Assembly: GCA_017590115.1 (NCBI GenBank)
Contig: JAGGNK010012559.1
Coordinates: 6,240,789 to 6,304,788 of the forward strand
From: Montifringilla adamsi
Taxonomy: Eukaryota; Chordata; Aves; Passeriformes; Passeridae
DNA: 64,000 nucleotides
Reading direction: 5' to 3'
Positions within the stretch are counted from its first letter, which is position 1. Each line of letters starts with the position of its first letter. A model generated the notes under the pieces. That model made no database searches. It was given only the letters and a program-made list of their open reading frames with translations, and was not told where the DNA came from. The position numbers were made by a program, and so were the translations under genes. Shown piece after piece: positions 1-12,870 of the stretch.

Positions 1-3000
1 CGGGCCCGGGCCCGGGCGGGTCGGCGGCCCCGCGGGCCGGAGCGGCGCGGCGGCCCCGCAGGAAGTGGGAGGTGTTCCCGGGCCGCAACCGCTTCTACTG
101 CGGCGGCCGCCTCATGCTAGCGCGGCACAGCGGCGTCTTCGCCCTCACGCTCGGCCTCATCCTGGCCACCAGCGGCCTCTTCTTCGCCTTCGAGTGAGTC
201 TGGGCCGGCGGGCTCGGGGCCCCGAGCCGTGCGGGCTCCGTGCCTCGGGGCCTCCCCTCGGGGCTGCTTGTCTCCCCCGCTTAAGGCCTGCCCTTGGGGC
301 AGCCGGGGTTAGCTGGCATCCCGTGCTGGGAGGGAGGTGGGCTGGTCACCTCCCCCGTGGGATCCCCGCTGTCCCTGCTCCCCGCTGCCCCCCGAGCCCT
401 TTCCCACGGTGCAGCCCCCAGACCCCCTGTGCAGGCAGTCACTGCCCCCTCACCTGTGCCCAGGTGTGTTTATGGGGGGCAGGGGTCGTTCTGCGCTCTG
501 TTTGCTCAGTCTGGCCCCAGGAAGGGGTTTAACGTCCCCCTAGCATGCCCCCCTGGCCTCTAAATACAGCCCCCAGGTCTCTCCTTTTGCTCCCAAGAAG
601 AGAGTTGGCCCAAAATTGCACCCAGAAAACCCCCAAGGCTCGTGGGCTTTGTCCACCACTGGGATCTAGGAGCAGTGTTTCTTCTAAATGGTGAAACCCT
701 TCGGGGTCCCACCTCGAGGGTCTGCACTGGAGCTCGGCCCCCACTGTGCAGCAGAGTCAGGGGAATTGGGAGCTGCATCTCCCCATTCCCTTTCCTTTGG
801 AAGTGGGTCCAGGGAAGCTCCCTGCTCCTGCCGCCTGAGGGAGGGGAGAGCCAGGAGCATCCCGGTGTGTCCTGTGCTGCCCTGGGGACCTGGGGAAGGA
901 GCACCCTGGTTCCTGACACCTGGAGGGTTCTGTGTCCTGCCTTTGGATCACGGCGTTATCCCTGCGAGTCTCGGAGAAAAGCTGCCCGAGCCTGCTGGTG
1001 GGGAGATGAAAGTGCTTGATCGGATTAGAGGTTCTGAGAAGTCAGATGAGCTGAAAGGGACAGGCAGCTGCGGGAGGCAGGCACGGCGTCCCGATGGAAA
1101 AACCCCTTTTTCAGCACCCTCCGTGCCCTGGCAGCTCTCTGCCAGGTCGGGGGCAGCTCAGCTCAGCACAGTGCCGGCTTTGTGTGGCCAGGCAGAGCAC
1201 ACGGGACATCTGCTCTGCCTCCCTTCTTGCCGAGTCACTCTCTCGTGCTTGAAGATGCCCTGGGGCTCTCCCAAGTTGTTATTTTAGCAGGATGCCTCTG
1301 TTGCACAGGCTCCAGTTTGCCGGGTGTACAGCAAATACATCGTGTCTGTATTTCATGGTTTCTGTGGGAAGACCTGGCACAGGGTGCCCAGAGCAGCTGG
1401 GTCTGCCCCATCCCTGGAAATGCCCAAGGCCAGGCTGGACAGGGCTCGGAGCAGCCTGGGACAGTGGAAGGTGTCCCTGCCCATGGCAGGGGTGGGATGG
1501 GATGATCTTTAAGGTCCAAACCAAACCATTTGGGGATTCTATGATTTCTGTGATTTCTTGTTCCCTAGTGGGGCAGAGTGGGCTCTGGAGGTTCTCTCAG
1601 GAAAGGGAAGACAGCAAGCTCACAATTCTCCTTTCACAGACCTTTCTGTCAATGACTGAGGGGCTCAGGCTTGGACTGAAGGGGTTTTGTTGCTTGGTGG
1701 GTGCTTTGTTCTGGACAGCTGAGCTGGGGAGGTGAAACAAAAGTTGCTTAATCCTCTCAGAGTGCTGCAGTGCCTGAGCACGGCCTGCAGCCCTCAGGGC
1801 TGGGGCAGCCCATCCTGTGCTGGCTCCGGGTGCTGATCCCCTCTGCAGGAGGGACAGTGGCTCTGTGTGTGCAGGGCTGTGTCCTCTGCTGTCCTCAGCT
1901 GCTGCCTGTGAGCTGCCCCGCTGTGGGGTGTGATCACAGCAGTCCCATCTCTGCAGGAGCAGCCCCAGCTCGGCTGCTGAGCCCATTACCCCGTGGCAGG
2001 TCGTGGTGTGGTGTCCCAGCTGACAGCAGGTCTGTGCAATGATTGATAACAATTCCATTTTATTTATCTTTCAACAGCTGCCCGTTCCTTGCCAGTCACC
2101 TGACCCTGGCCATCCCCATCATCGCTGCCATCCTCTTCTTCTTTGTCATCAGCTGCCTGCTCCAGACAAGCTTCAGAGACCCAGGAATCCTGCCCAGAGC
2201 CACCCCCAGCGAGGCTGCAGACCTGGAGAAGCGAATTGGTGAGAGCTCTGGTCCCTCTCCTGGTTTTAGCTCTGTGTGTGACTGTGCACCTTCCAGGCTC
2301 AATGAGGCCCCTTCTTTGGGTCTTGGCTCCTTTAGGTTTGTCCAGGGGGGGAAGAAAAATCCAGAGTGTCAGATTGTGAGGCTTGAGAGTGTTTACCAGT
2401 CATGATGAGAGGTGCAACAAGCTCCTCTGGCACAGCAGGCAGTGCCTCAGAGAGGATCTGCAGAGCAGCTCAGGTGCTTTTTGCTCCTGTTCAGTCCCAG
2501 TGCTTTCCCCAGCAGCAGAGTTGAAGGATAATTAATGCTTTTTCATATTGCCATTGAGCCTGCTGTGCTGCAAGGTGTTCTTTAGAGTGGGCTGATGTTT
2601 GTCCTCTTTTAAAAACTGCTCTGTCACGCTGGTTTGGGGACAGCCAAGGAGGTGTTTGCATCCAGGAGCCAAGGACCTTGTTGATGTGACAGGTTGGAGC
2701 AAATGCTTTAGCAAAGCTGATGTGAGACAGCTTGAATTTGTCCTGCTGAAGACAGATGCAAGGCAGTAATTCTACATCTGCCTTTAAAAATGGGTTTTAA
2801 ATATCCCCAGAGTGTTGATCCGTGTTTCTATTTATAAGGGCCTAAAGCAGTAATCTGGCTGCAGATGCTGCCTGATGTGCCAGCTGTTACTGCTAATATA
2901 ATCCACTTATTATCCTCTTAACATGCTCACTATAGCATCACTATTTTCAAAGAATTCCTCACAGTTGGAAAGGTACTTTTTTGGAAGTGACTAAAAGGAA

Positions 3001-6000
3001 TAACCCCCAAAATTGCAAACATTATACTGAGGGTTTCCAGCTATTGCTGTGTACAGGAACAGTCTCCAGCCCCCAGGGAATAAATGGAGTGCCAGCACAC
3101 ACTTGCAGTGCCCCTAAAAATCCTCAGTTTAAACCTGGAGGAGGAAGAATCCTCTTGTGCTACGAACACAAACATGTCAGATTCCAGGGAATCTACTGGA
3201 GCACTTGAGACCTGCTGCTGTCCTTCCCCACGGTGATGGAGGCGAGTCCCTGCAGGCTGGGAGTGCTGCAGCTGTGGGGTGGCAGGCTGTGTGCTGGCAG
3301 TGGCAGGGATGCTCCTGTGGCAGAGCCACACGTGCCTTCACAGCCAGGCTGCCTGCTGTGACCCGCTGGACACACAGAGATGAGCTGGCGTTCCTGGGCT
3401 GCTGCTTCACACTCACTGTTTGTGAATTACTTGACACCCCACAGCACTGGCACTCACTGCTTCCTCTTGGCATCCCAGCAGCATCACCCCTGAACAAAGA
3501 CAGGCCATAAATAACGTGAGGGGCTGGCTGGAGCTCTCGGCTGCCCACCCTGCTACAGATCCTGTCTTGTGTTCTGTTAAAGCCCGGAGAGCGTGTGCCT
3601 GCCCCTGCTGCAGCTGGGGGTGGCACAGGGGTGTGAGTGTCCCTCCTTGTCCCTGCAGACAGCATGGGCAGCTCCACGTACCGTCCCCCAGCCCGCACCA
3701 TGGAGGTGGTGATCAACAAGTACGTGGTGAAGCTCAAGTACTGCTACACCTGCAAGATGTTCCGGCCGCCGCGCACCTCGCACTGCAGCGTCTGCGACAA
3801 CTGCGTGGGTGAGCGGGGCTGGGGGAAGGCTGGGCAATAACCAGGGTGTCCTCAGCTGGGAGGGACCCACAGGCATCTCTAATATCTAGCCTGGCCCGCA
3901 CTGACACAGCCCCAGCCATTCCCTCAGGTTCTGTCACTGATCCTGTCACTCGTGTTCCTGGACAGATTGCTTTTTGCTTCTCCTGAAGGATTGTAAAACA
4001 GGATACTGCATGGTCTGTCTCCTTTGCATTTAAATTGAAAGCAGCACTAGAGCAGTGTCTCAGGGCAAGGAGCAGCACATCCAAGACTCCATGGCTCTGT
4101 TTTCCCTGGTTTTGGGAGGAGTGTTCTGTAAAATGCAGTGCAGACCTCCACAAACACAAGGTTTGCTGCAGGCTCCTCACTGTGTGTGGCCAGGCACCAT
4201 GGAAACTTCGTGCCTCTGCGCTGCTGCAGAGAGGTTCTGCCCCCGGGGCACGGGGGGAAGATGGGTTTGGGGGGCTGAGCAGAGTCTGCTCCATGCTGGG
4301 TGTGAGGTGGCAGCAGCCCTCCTCACCTCGAGCCTTTGTTGCAGAGAGATTCGATCACCACTGCCCCTGGGTGGGCAACTGCGTGGGCAAGCGCAACTAC
4401 CGCTACTTCTACGCCTTCATCCTGTCCCTGTCCTTCCTCACCGCCTTCATCTTCGCCTGCGTCGTCACCCACCTCACCCTGCGTGAGTCCTGCCCGGGGG
4501 GCAGTGCTGCCCCAGCACAGCTCTGGCTCCCTGCTCCCGTGGCACCCAGCAGGGGAAGGCTCTGCGGGCTCACAGCAGCCCACGGCTCTGCCTTCACCTC
4601 GCTGCACGGGGGCTTTGGGGGCTGGGGGTGGGATTTGCTTCCCCAGAGCAGGTGAGCTGCTGGTGCTTCCACCTTACCCTGGCAGGGAAGGGGACTTTCC
4701 CACCAGCCCCAAGTGTCCTGGAGCCCTGCACTGACACTGCTGCAGCATCCCAGACTGCGGGTGCTCCTCAGGCAGACAGACAGATCCACGCGGCCCCCGG
4801 GGGTGGAGTTCTGGCTGGAGGGGCAGGCCTGCCTGCTGGGATGCCATTCCTTGTTCTGTTTGCTTTGTAGGCTCTCAGAGGGATGGGTTCCTGGCCACTC
4901 TAAAGACAACCCCTGCGAGATATCCTTCTGCTGGCAGCAGCTGCTCAGGGTGCCCAGCACTGCCAGTCACTCACAGAGAGGGGCCAGGAGCTCTTTGCAG
5001 GTCACCCTGGTGTCCCTTCCCCAAATTAACTTAGTCCCCTGGCTACCTGGGACTGAGGGTGGGTTGTTTCCCAGTTTGCAGGTTTAGGTGGAAAGGGAAG
5101 AGCTGGAGCAGGCTGTGCCTTGGTGGATCCCTGCAAACCAGCTGGGGGAATGGGAAGCTTGCCCAAACCTCCCCAAACACTCCTCTGCCTCTCCTTGTGG
5201 GATGATTTTGTTCCCTGAGACTTCCTTGACTTCTGTTTCACTGTGCTGGAGCTGGTGATTTGTTTTTTCTCAGTCTGGTCCATTTTGGGCCTCTCAGGTT
5301 TTCACACGTACTTAGTCGCCTCCAACCTGACGACGAACGAAGATGTAAGTACCTGGATGCTTGTCCTGCTGCCAGCCTGCCCACGGCCCCTCCTGAGCAG
5401 TTTTCAGGGCATTCTTGGCTGCCTCAGTGCAGAGTTTCACTGCCTGTGATAACCCAGTGCAGAGCACACAGCCTGTGCCCACGGCTGCACTTTCAGGTGG
5501 CTGAGTTAGAACCATCACGTGTGGGTTTTTTCCAGTCTGTTTGTGGCCTCGCTTAAAATTAGGAGTTGTGAGATTAAAAAAGGAAGGCTGGCCCAGGGGA
5601 GTATTTGGGTGTGAGCTTGGTGATCTGAATTCAGCATCCTGTGTAACCATGGGTTTCCTCTGGGACCCTGGGCCAGTCCCTTTGTGTCTGGCAGTTCCTC
5701 ATCTCTAATTAGCAAACAATGTGCAGACATCTGATGATATTTACTTTCAAATCTGGGGTGTGCACAGGCTCCAAGGACCAAATGAGTGCCCTGAGTGGGG
5801 CAGATTGTATGGAAAAGCAGGATCTGTCTGATCCTCAGAATCAAAATTCGCCCTTCTGGCCAGAAGTACCTGTAATCCTTGCTGGGAGCTTCCAGCACTG
5901 CAGAAAGTGTGTTTGCATCCCTTTTGGTTTTGCTTTTTCCCTTTTCCCCTCCACCTTACACTCAGAGGTGTGGCAGAACTGCTCAGGGCTGTGTGAGTGA

Positions 6001-7208
6001 AGCTCACAGTTTGTACCCCGGCACTGGGAGCACCAGTGGCTCCAGCCTCGTGCTGCAGCTGGGGAGAGGAAGTTGAACAAGAGGAGGAAATGTGCTGGGG
6101 AAGGTGCTGGTGCTGGTTCCGTGCAGCCTGAGGCAGCTGTGGCAGCTGCCCAGCCCCTGTGCCACAGCCAGTTTTGGGGCAGAGCTGGGGCAGCTGCTGG
6201 GCTGGGAACAGGAGCCCTGGGCTGGGAATCCCTCGCTGTTTGTGCAGCCTGAGGGACCGGGGGCCCTGCTCTGATGGGTGCCAGACAGAGAGACCACGAG
6301 GGCAGCAGGAGGACGGGGTGCTGTGGCACATGGTGACAGTGGTGACAGCAGTGACGGTGACATTGCTGTGCAGCACGGGGAGGGCACAGCCTGGGAGCTC
6401 TGCAGCTGCAGGGCTGCACCTCAGCAGCCTCAGTGCCTGCAGGTGTCCTCCCCCTGCTCTGGGACAAGCTTTCCACCCCTGCAAGGGTCCACTGTTGTGT
6501 CACTGTCTGCTCTCCATCCTTCCCCTCCTAATCTCTGTCCCTCCCTTTCAGATCAAAGGGTCCTGGTCAAACAAGAGGGGCTCAGAGTTTGCCAATCCCT
6601 ACAGCCATAAAAGCATCCTCACAAACTGCTGTGCAGTGCTGTGTGGACCATTCCATCCCAGGTAAGAGCCTGTGGCCTGCAGGCACTGGGAACTGCCTCC
6701 TGCTGTGGGAGAGGAGCCTTGGCAAGGACAGATCTGTCACAGGCCATGGCAGCACAAACCTGCTCTGGTGGGGGGAGGAAATTCCCACTCTGCAGAGAAA
6801 GGCTCCTGGGAGGGGTCTGTGGCTCCTGGGAGGGGGTCAATGGCTCCTGGGAGGGGTCTGTGGCTCATGGGAGGGGTCTGTGGCTCCTGGGAGGGGGTCT
6901 GTGGCTCCTGGGAGGGGGTCAGTGGCTCATGGGAGGGGTCTGTGGCTCATGTGCTGGGCAGAACCCTGTGCTCCAGCATCCTGCCTGTGCTGTGCTCTGC
7001 AGCTCCTGGGAGAGGAGCCTGCCCTGTGGCCTGTGAGCTTCCAGCTTCAGTCTTTGTTCCCTGAACTGCTCTTCCCTTCCTGTTTTCCAGCTTGATAGAC
7101 AGAAGAGGATTTATCCAGCCAGACATGGGGACCCCGTCCAGTCCCAAGAGTGAAATCCCTTCCCTTGGAGCCAAAACTGACACCAGCATGGTAGGAGGCA
7201 TTCCCTAG
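1..7208 (+). CDS. ZDHHC18: ZDHHC18, DHHC-type palmitoyltransferase (5' end cut by window edge)
   Basis: Golgi-type S-palmitoyltransferase that transfers palmitate to cysteines of substrate proteins. Coding exons read as 1(cut)-193, 2078-2238, 3659-3808, 4345-4482, 4871-4919, 5242-5344, 6552-6661 and 7091-7208. They join in one frame of about 339 residues, with the true N-terminus outside the window. Exon 1 encodes [17 protein letters not shown] and the first membrane segment. Exon 2 encodes the second segment ([13 protein letters not shown]) and DPGILPRA. Exons 3-4 carry the Cys-rich domain with the catalytic DHHC in [13 protein letters not shown]. Exons 4 and 6 give membrane segments 3 and 4, and exon 6 the TTxE motif (TTNED). 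Exon 7 has the C-terminal [11 protein letters not shown] segment, and the last exon ends SMVGGIP, like the GGHP end of human ZDHHC18. ZDHHC14 is the nearest alternative, but the short tail and synteny with SFN favour ZDHHC18. All introns are GT-AG except the AT-AC intron 5. Confidence 0.96.
1377..1556 (+). repeat. CR1 LINE 3' fragment
   Basis: The segment reads like the CR1 3' tail: CAGGGTGCCCAGAGCAGCTG near the start, GACAGTGGAAGGTGTCCCTG in the middle, and the CR1-type end ATTCTATGATTTCTGTGATTTCTT. It lies in ZDHHC18 intron 1. It is a 5'-truncated copy with no coding capacity. Confidence 0.85.
4920..5241 (+). other. ZDHHC18: U12-type AT-AC minor-spliceosome intron of ZDHHC18
   Basis: The intron between exons 5 and 6 starts ATATCCTT (4920-4927) and ends in AC (5240-5241). 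A branch-point element TTCCTTGAC sits at 5222-5230, so the branch A is about 12 nt from the 3' splice site. These are the three hallmarks of U12-dependent AT-AC introns. Only this junction restores the family reading: codon AG|T gives Ser in [13 protein letters not shown]. No GT-AG pair here gives that peptide. It would be removed by the minor (U11/U12) spliceosome and so depends on its efficiency. Confidence 0.93.
6796..6960 (+). repeat. Minisatellite in ZDHHC18 intron 7
   Basis: About eight tandem units of 20-21 bp built on GGCTCCTGGGAGGGGTCTGT, with TCCTGG/TCATGG variants between units. It lies between exons 7 and 8. The open frames through it are periodic and not protein-like. Confidence 0.85.
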
Positions 7209-8635
7209 CAGTGCTGTGATGCTCCCAGTGCCTGCTGTGCCTGCACCTTGCTCCAGCCAGTACCTTCCCTGTCACAGCCCTGGCCTCAGGTGGGACAGCC
7301 CTGAGCTGCCAAAGACTCGAGCCATGCGTTGCCTTCTTTTTTTTTTTTACATTTATTTATTACTTTTTGTTTATTTGTTTCACTGTGCTGTGGCCTGTCA
7401 GGGGTGTTGCCTGACAGAGCCCAACAGCTTGTGGGACCCTTGGACTCGTGCTGGAAACAGGGGGTCCCCAGGAGTCCCCAGACCCCTGAGCTCCAGGGCA
7501 TTGCTGTGATTCCTGCTGGAATGAGATGGGCCAAGGCTGGGAGCTGGGCACTGGCAGATGATTCCCACCTGGGGCTGGGCTGGAGGAGGTGTCACCTCCC
7601 TGGTGCCCCTGTTAGCTCCATCAACACACCCTGTTCCCTGGCCCACCTGGCAGGGCTCTTGTGGCTCTCAGGCTGCAGCAGCTTCCCCTCTCCAGAAGCT
7701 GCTGTGCCTTGGCGAGCTGGGCTGTTCAGCTGGGAGGACTCTGGCTCCCAGCACACCTGGAGGCCAGTGGGGATGTCCTGGGTGATCCCTGCTGATCCTG
7801 TTTCCTGGCTGGGGCTGTGTTTTGGCCCTGCCAGTTGGTCAGACACGTTTTGCAGCAAGGACACAAGTCAGGGGACACTCATCTAGCAGGGAAGAAGAAA
7901 CACTCTGTGCTCTGCAGGTCACAAGGCTGCAGGGGTCAGGTTTGGGAGCTGGAGCTTCCCAGGATTGTGTCCTGTCTGTGGGAGACCAAAAGGCAGCAGA
8001 AGAGTGTGTGAACTCCTGAGGGTCACACCATTCCCAGCTGGGGGTTCACAAGGAAGCAGTGAGGGGTGCTGGTCTCTGATGAGCTCGTGGTGTGCTCTTG
8101 GTTTGGGTTTCTGAACAGCAGAGTGTCCCCAGGGCTGTCCCCAGGGCTGTCCCCAGTGCCCTGGAGCCGTTCCAGCTGCTCATCCACGAGCATCCCTCTG
8201 CACCCAGGCAGCCAGCTCCGTGTCCCTGGGGCGAAGGCAGAGTCACAAACCTTGTAGCAATACTTGAATCGTGTTCTTCAAAGCTGCTGGATATTTTTGC
8301 ACAATTTGTAGGACTTTTTTCTACGTAGAACATTTTCTGTCCTGTGCAGGGAGCACTGTGCACGTTGGCACCAGGGCAGAGGCTCACAGTGCCGAGCTGC
8401 CTGTCAGGTTTCCTTGGATCAGACAGACCAGTTTCAACCTGGGGCAGGGGCAGCACATTTTGGGGGGCAGCCCAGCCCCCCTGAGCTCACCAGCATCGTG
8501 CTTTGTACTCTGCAAGTGCCTGTGCCAGGGGGATGGAGAGGAGCAGTGAGGAGGGGGTTACCAGGGGCCAGACTCCTTCCTGTTTTTATTTAAACCAGTT
8601 TCCTTTGTTACTCAATAAAATTCTATTTTGAAAGA
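7209..8635 (+). other. ZDHHC18: ZDHHC18 3' UTR
   Basis: Non-coding sequence from the TAG stop at 7206-7208 to just past the AATAAA at 8614-8619. It holds a poly-T and AT-rich run near 7335-7380 and a short triplicated GTCCCCAGGGCT block near 8128-8157. No further coding exon was found. Confidence 0.7.
8614..8619 (+). terminator. ZDHHC18: ZDHHC18 poly(A) signal
   Basis: Canonical AATAAA in an AT-rich stretch about 1.4 kb after the stop codon, the first good signal downstream. Cleavage would fall near 8635. A longer 3' UTR ending near 10,440 is possible but has no canonical hexamer. Confidence 0.75.
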
Positions 8636-8639
8636 GTTA

Positions 8640-11600
8640 ACTGCTTGGATGATTCTTTTCCTCCTTGAGGACAGAAGGGGGCAGGTGTGTCCCAGGGTTT
8701 GGCATCTCCCAGGTGCCAGCTGGGTTTGTTAGGCTCAGGCCTCACCTGGAAACTCCTGGAAGCTCCTGCTGGGAGGGATGAATGAGCAGCAGCTGACGCT
8801 GCTGTGACTCCTGCTGGAGTGAAGGGAATTTGCTGTCCCACGTTTCCAGGCTGGGCAGGGGCTCATCCCTTCCCCTGTTGTCACCTCAGTGTCCCTTCCC
8901 CAGCCGGGTCTGTGCCCCCATCTGTGCCAGCCCCTGTGGCCCCGTGGCAGGTGTGAGGTGCATAACCTCTGGTGTCTTCCCCAGGAGGATGCCTGCCAGG
9001 ACTTTGCCATTTCCTGCACAGCCTGACGGGACTTGCCCCTCCTCGGACGTTTGCCCTGATTTCTGAGGGTTGGCTGGTAAGAAAGTGCTTCCTTCTCCCT
9101 TCACCTCTGCAGCCACCCATCTCTGCACTGCATGGCAGCTCTGGCTCAGAGCCCATCACCCCAGCTCTGCTGGCATCCCCCTGCCCATCCATCCCACCAG
9201 CATCCCTCTGGCACGGGGGCATGGTGCCAGGGCTCTGGGGGTGAGGGGGAACCTGAAGGCTTTGCCAGAAGAGGAGGGTTTGGTTTTCCTGGCTTTGTGC
9301 TGGGCTGGAGCCACCCAGTCTGCATGGGGACATTGTGGGACATTGTGGGACATTGTGGGACATGTGAGGCCGGCGTGGCAGGGGACTCTGCAGCCTGGGG
9401 CTGGCTGCAGCCCAGCCTGTGGCTGTGTGAGGAAACCCCGGCCAGGGAAGGTTTGGTGTTTGGAGGGAGCCGTGGCCCCGGGGGCAGGTGTGGCCCCCCA
9501 CCCCGACCCTGCTGTGGCTCAGGTGACCCCTCTGGCCCCTCTGCCCGTTCTCCTCCCTGCAACACCCGCTTCCTGCTCCTGTGAGCAGGGTAAGTTCCTT
9601 CGGGGCACCTTGGGAGGGGATGTGTCCCCTGAGGGCCTGTCCCCTCCCCGCAGCCCCCCATGAGCTCCTGAGCCTCGGGGCAGGGACGGAGCCCCCTCCT
9701 CCCTCTGCCCTGGTCCCACTCTGCCAGCGAGCCTGGATGCCCACCCCGCTCCCGCAGCTCCTCTGTTTCTGGCACTAACTCTCCTTTTATCTTCCTCCCC
9801 TCTGCTCTCCCTCGCTCCGGGCGGATCCAGCGCCGCAGCAGCCGGAGCCTCTCGTAGGGCAGCCACGGGCAAGAGCCCACAGCCATGACCACCTCGAGTG
9901 CCTCTGCTCGCCAGGGCTGCGCCTCCCTCCCTCCCCCGAGCAGGGAGCTCAGAGCCATACAGCCCCCGAACAAGGAGGGGGATAAATAACCGCAGCCGCG
10001 TCCCATCCCCGCCGTGCCCCGCCGCCGGACGGAGCCGGGGCCGCCGCTGGGGGCTCGGGACGGCGTCCTCCCGTCCATCCCCGATGCTGGAATGTCGTGG
10101 TTGGCGTCCCAACGGGATTTTGGAAGGAGCAGGATCTCTCCAGAGCCAAGCCAGGGGCACCAGCCCCAAACCCTCCCGGCCCCCCCAAGCCGTGTCCGTG
10201 TGCCAGAGGACTTTCCCGATGGGAATTTGCACCTGGTCAGTTCATCCCTGCAGCCCCTGCAGGGCCAGCTCCCCCTGCCAGCCTCATCCCCGCACGGCTC
10301 TGGCTTTAGGGGAAGGGCTCCAGCACCTTGAGCAGCCTCGCTGGGCTGAGAGCCGAGTGGAGCAGCCAGGCCTGTCCCAGCCCTGTAGGATTCACCGTCT
10401 GTTTATGCCTTTTACTTTTGTAACAAAATGAAAGTTTCTCCTATTTAGTGTACTCTGGTGTCTGGCTCTGCTCCGCGGGTGGAGGGGAACGGCTCCTGCC
10501 TGGGCAGGCCCGAGCAGAGCCGAGGGAAGCCACCGAGGGCTGGCAGTGCTGTGCCATCAGCCGTGGGGATGGGAGCCAGGAGCTTCCCAAGCTGGGCTGT
10601 GGCACAGTCTGGGGCCGGTCTCAGCCACCCAAGCTCTGCACCCTCCTGCAGGCTGGGAAGGAGCAATGGGCAGCGCCCGCAGGACCGGGGGCACTGTGAG
10701 CAGCCCTTGGAAAAATGCGTTGTCCGCTGGTGTTTTGGGAGCTGGCAGCGTCCCCACAGCCAGGGGGAGCAGCAGGGCCGGGCAGGGTGGCTAGACGGGC
10801 TCTGAGCATCGCTCCAGTGCCCTGGGAACAGCCACGAGCATCCTCTGCCTGCTGCCAGCCCAGCCCACGCCTGCCCTCGGCGCAGGGGCTGGAGACGTGC
10901 TCCGGCCTGGGCAGCACCCAGGGCTGGGCTTAACTGGGTGTCCCCTCCCCGGGGTGATCACAGAGCCACAGAATGGTTTGGGATGCCCCTTCTGGCGCTG
11001 CCCTTTGGCCTTTGGGGCACCCATGGGTGCTCTCTGGGGTGATGGTGCAGCCCCTGTGCTGGGATCTGGGCTCTGCCCTTCACCCACCGCTGCTGGCCAT
11101 GGCACCAGCGCAGCAGAGCCTCCCTGAGCCTCCTCTCAGCCAAAATTCAGCAGCAGCTCAGCCCCTTTGGCAGGGCTCAGACACCAGCCCAAGGCTGAGC
11201 CATCCTCGCCCCACTTGTGTCCCTGCTGGGCAAGGGGGATCCCAAATTCAGGGCGGGCAGGATCGTCCTGGGCAGGCTGGGAGTGCTTCACCAGGCCTGG
11301 GGACCCCAACCCAAATGATGGCTTTGCTGCCTGAAGGAGTGTGAGCTCAGGGATTCCTGCCTGGGGTTTTCCAAGGCAAGGAGGTGGATTTTGGCAGGCT
11401 GGGTACGTTGGGGTGCCCCTTTGGTCCCAGTCCCGCGGTGGGGGGTGGGTTTTGTGCCCGATGGAAGTTCTTGGAGGGTCTCTGTGGGTCTGCCTTGTGT
11501 CCTGGGCAGTGGGTGGAAGACAGGCCATGGTCTCCTGCTTACCTGTTCCTTGCTCCCTCGGGATCAGCTCAGCATGGAGGGGCTGTGGGGACCTCGCTGG

Positions 11601-12650
11601 GGCTGCTGCCACGGGAGCCCCTCGATGGCACCTGGGCACCCAAACCCCAGGGGCTTGGCTGGGAAGGGCCAAAGAGCCCTGAATCCCTTTCTCCTGAATT
11701 CCAGCGTGCAGAGGGGGTGATGTGAAGGCTGGGGTTGTTTTCCTGAGCTTGAAGTGTTTGGGAGAAGCATCCCCACGGCTTCCCTGCCTCCTCCATCCCA
11801 GCAGGGGCTCAGCGGGGGCTGAGCGGGGCGCGGGGCGATCCGGGGCGCTCCCGGCCGGGTGTCGGCAGGCAGGAACAAAGCCGGGCTCACGGAAAGAATC
11901 ACAAGCCCCTTTTCTCCTTGGCCCGGAGCCGCCCGCCCCACCCTGCCCTTCCCGCACGCTCCCGCACGGAGATAAGGCCGGGCCGGGGCCGGGGCCGCGC
12001 CAGCGCCCGGCGTGTGGCAACAAGCTCGGAGTGAAACTCAGCTCCGATCCCTATCGGCACCGCGGCCCACGGGCAGCCCGCAGCGAGCCAGAGCCGCCGA
12101 GAGCGAGCGCTGCAACTCGGCGAGAGGGACGCGGAGCGGCGGGGACGGGCAGCCCCGGGGGTCTCCCCTCGCCGCTCCCACCTCGGCCACTTCGGGGGTC
12201 CCCGCGGTCCCCTCAAAGGCTGACTGTGCCCCGCTTTTTGGGACGGTCCCTCCCTGGCAGAGGAGCGGAGCCTCCGCCTGGGTCTCCCCACCTGTGGGAA
12301 TAAACGCCCGCCCGTCAGGCGCTCGCAATTACCGCCGAGGCAATCACCATATCAAAAACGACAGCGATATGACTTTTCCGGGGGGGGAGGGACCCGTTTT
12401 TACGAGGGGCCACACCCCGTGGCCCATTTCTCCGGGGTGGGGAAGAGCCGATTGTGTCCCCGTCCCCCCCAAAGGACAGCGCGGCTCCCGCCGCCCTCCC
12501 GGCGCTCTCGGCAGCGCGAAGGGCGGCTCCCGGTGCCGGGGCGGGCGGCGGCTCTGGGGAGAGCCCCGGGGCACCCAGGGGTGCCGCACCCACGGGGAGG
12601 GCAGGGCGTTGGCCGCCCCCCTCGCCCCCTCCCCAGCGCCCGCCGCCCGC
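8640..12650. other. Intergenic region between ZDHHC18 and SFN
   Basis: No coding exon recognised on either strand. Contents include a four-fold run of the 10-mer GGGACATTGT at about 9330-9366. An AT-rich island at 10,405-10,445 could mark the end of a longer ZDHHC18 transcript. GC-rich, CpG-rich sequence from about 11,800 rises into the SFN promoter region. Long open frames here have skewed composition with no recognisable motif. Confidence 0.5.
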
Positions 12651-12676
12651 GGGCGATGATTCACCGCGATTTTCCT

Positions 12677-12683
12677 TTTAAGG
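12677..12683 (+). promoter_or_regulatory. SFN: Possible TATA-like element of SFN
   Basis: TTTTAAG sits in otherwise very GC-rich sequence about 190 bp before the SFN start codon. It is followed by a GGA/GAG-rich stretch (12,700-12,730) that would be 5' UTR. It fits a focused promoter with a short leader, but the match to TATAAA is weak. Confidence 0.3.
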
Positions 12684-12870
12684 CCGCGCTCGGCGGGGAG
12701 GAAGCAGAGGAGGAGGAGGAGGAGGAGGACGCTCCTTGGAGCTGGCTGGCTCCTCCTGCTCTCGCTCGAGGCTCCGACGCGCAGCCAAAAGCGAATCCCG
12801 GCGGCAGCGCTCGGCAGAGGCTCCGACGGCTCCCGGCCCCGCTGCTCGCCCAAGCGCCCGCGTCCCAGCC

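Noticed and set aside
12736..12870. N-terminal extension of SFN from an upstream in-frame ATG
   Set aside because: It would add an Arg/Ala-rich leader unlike any 14-3-3 protein. The MARNHQ start gives the family length.
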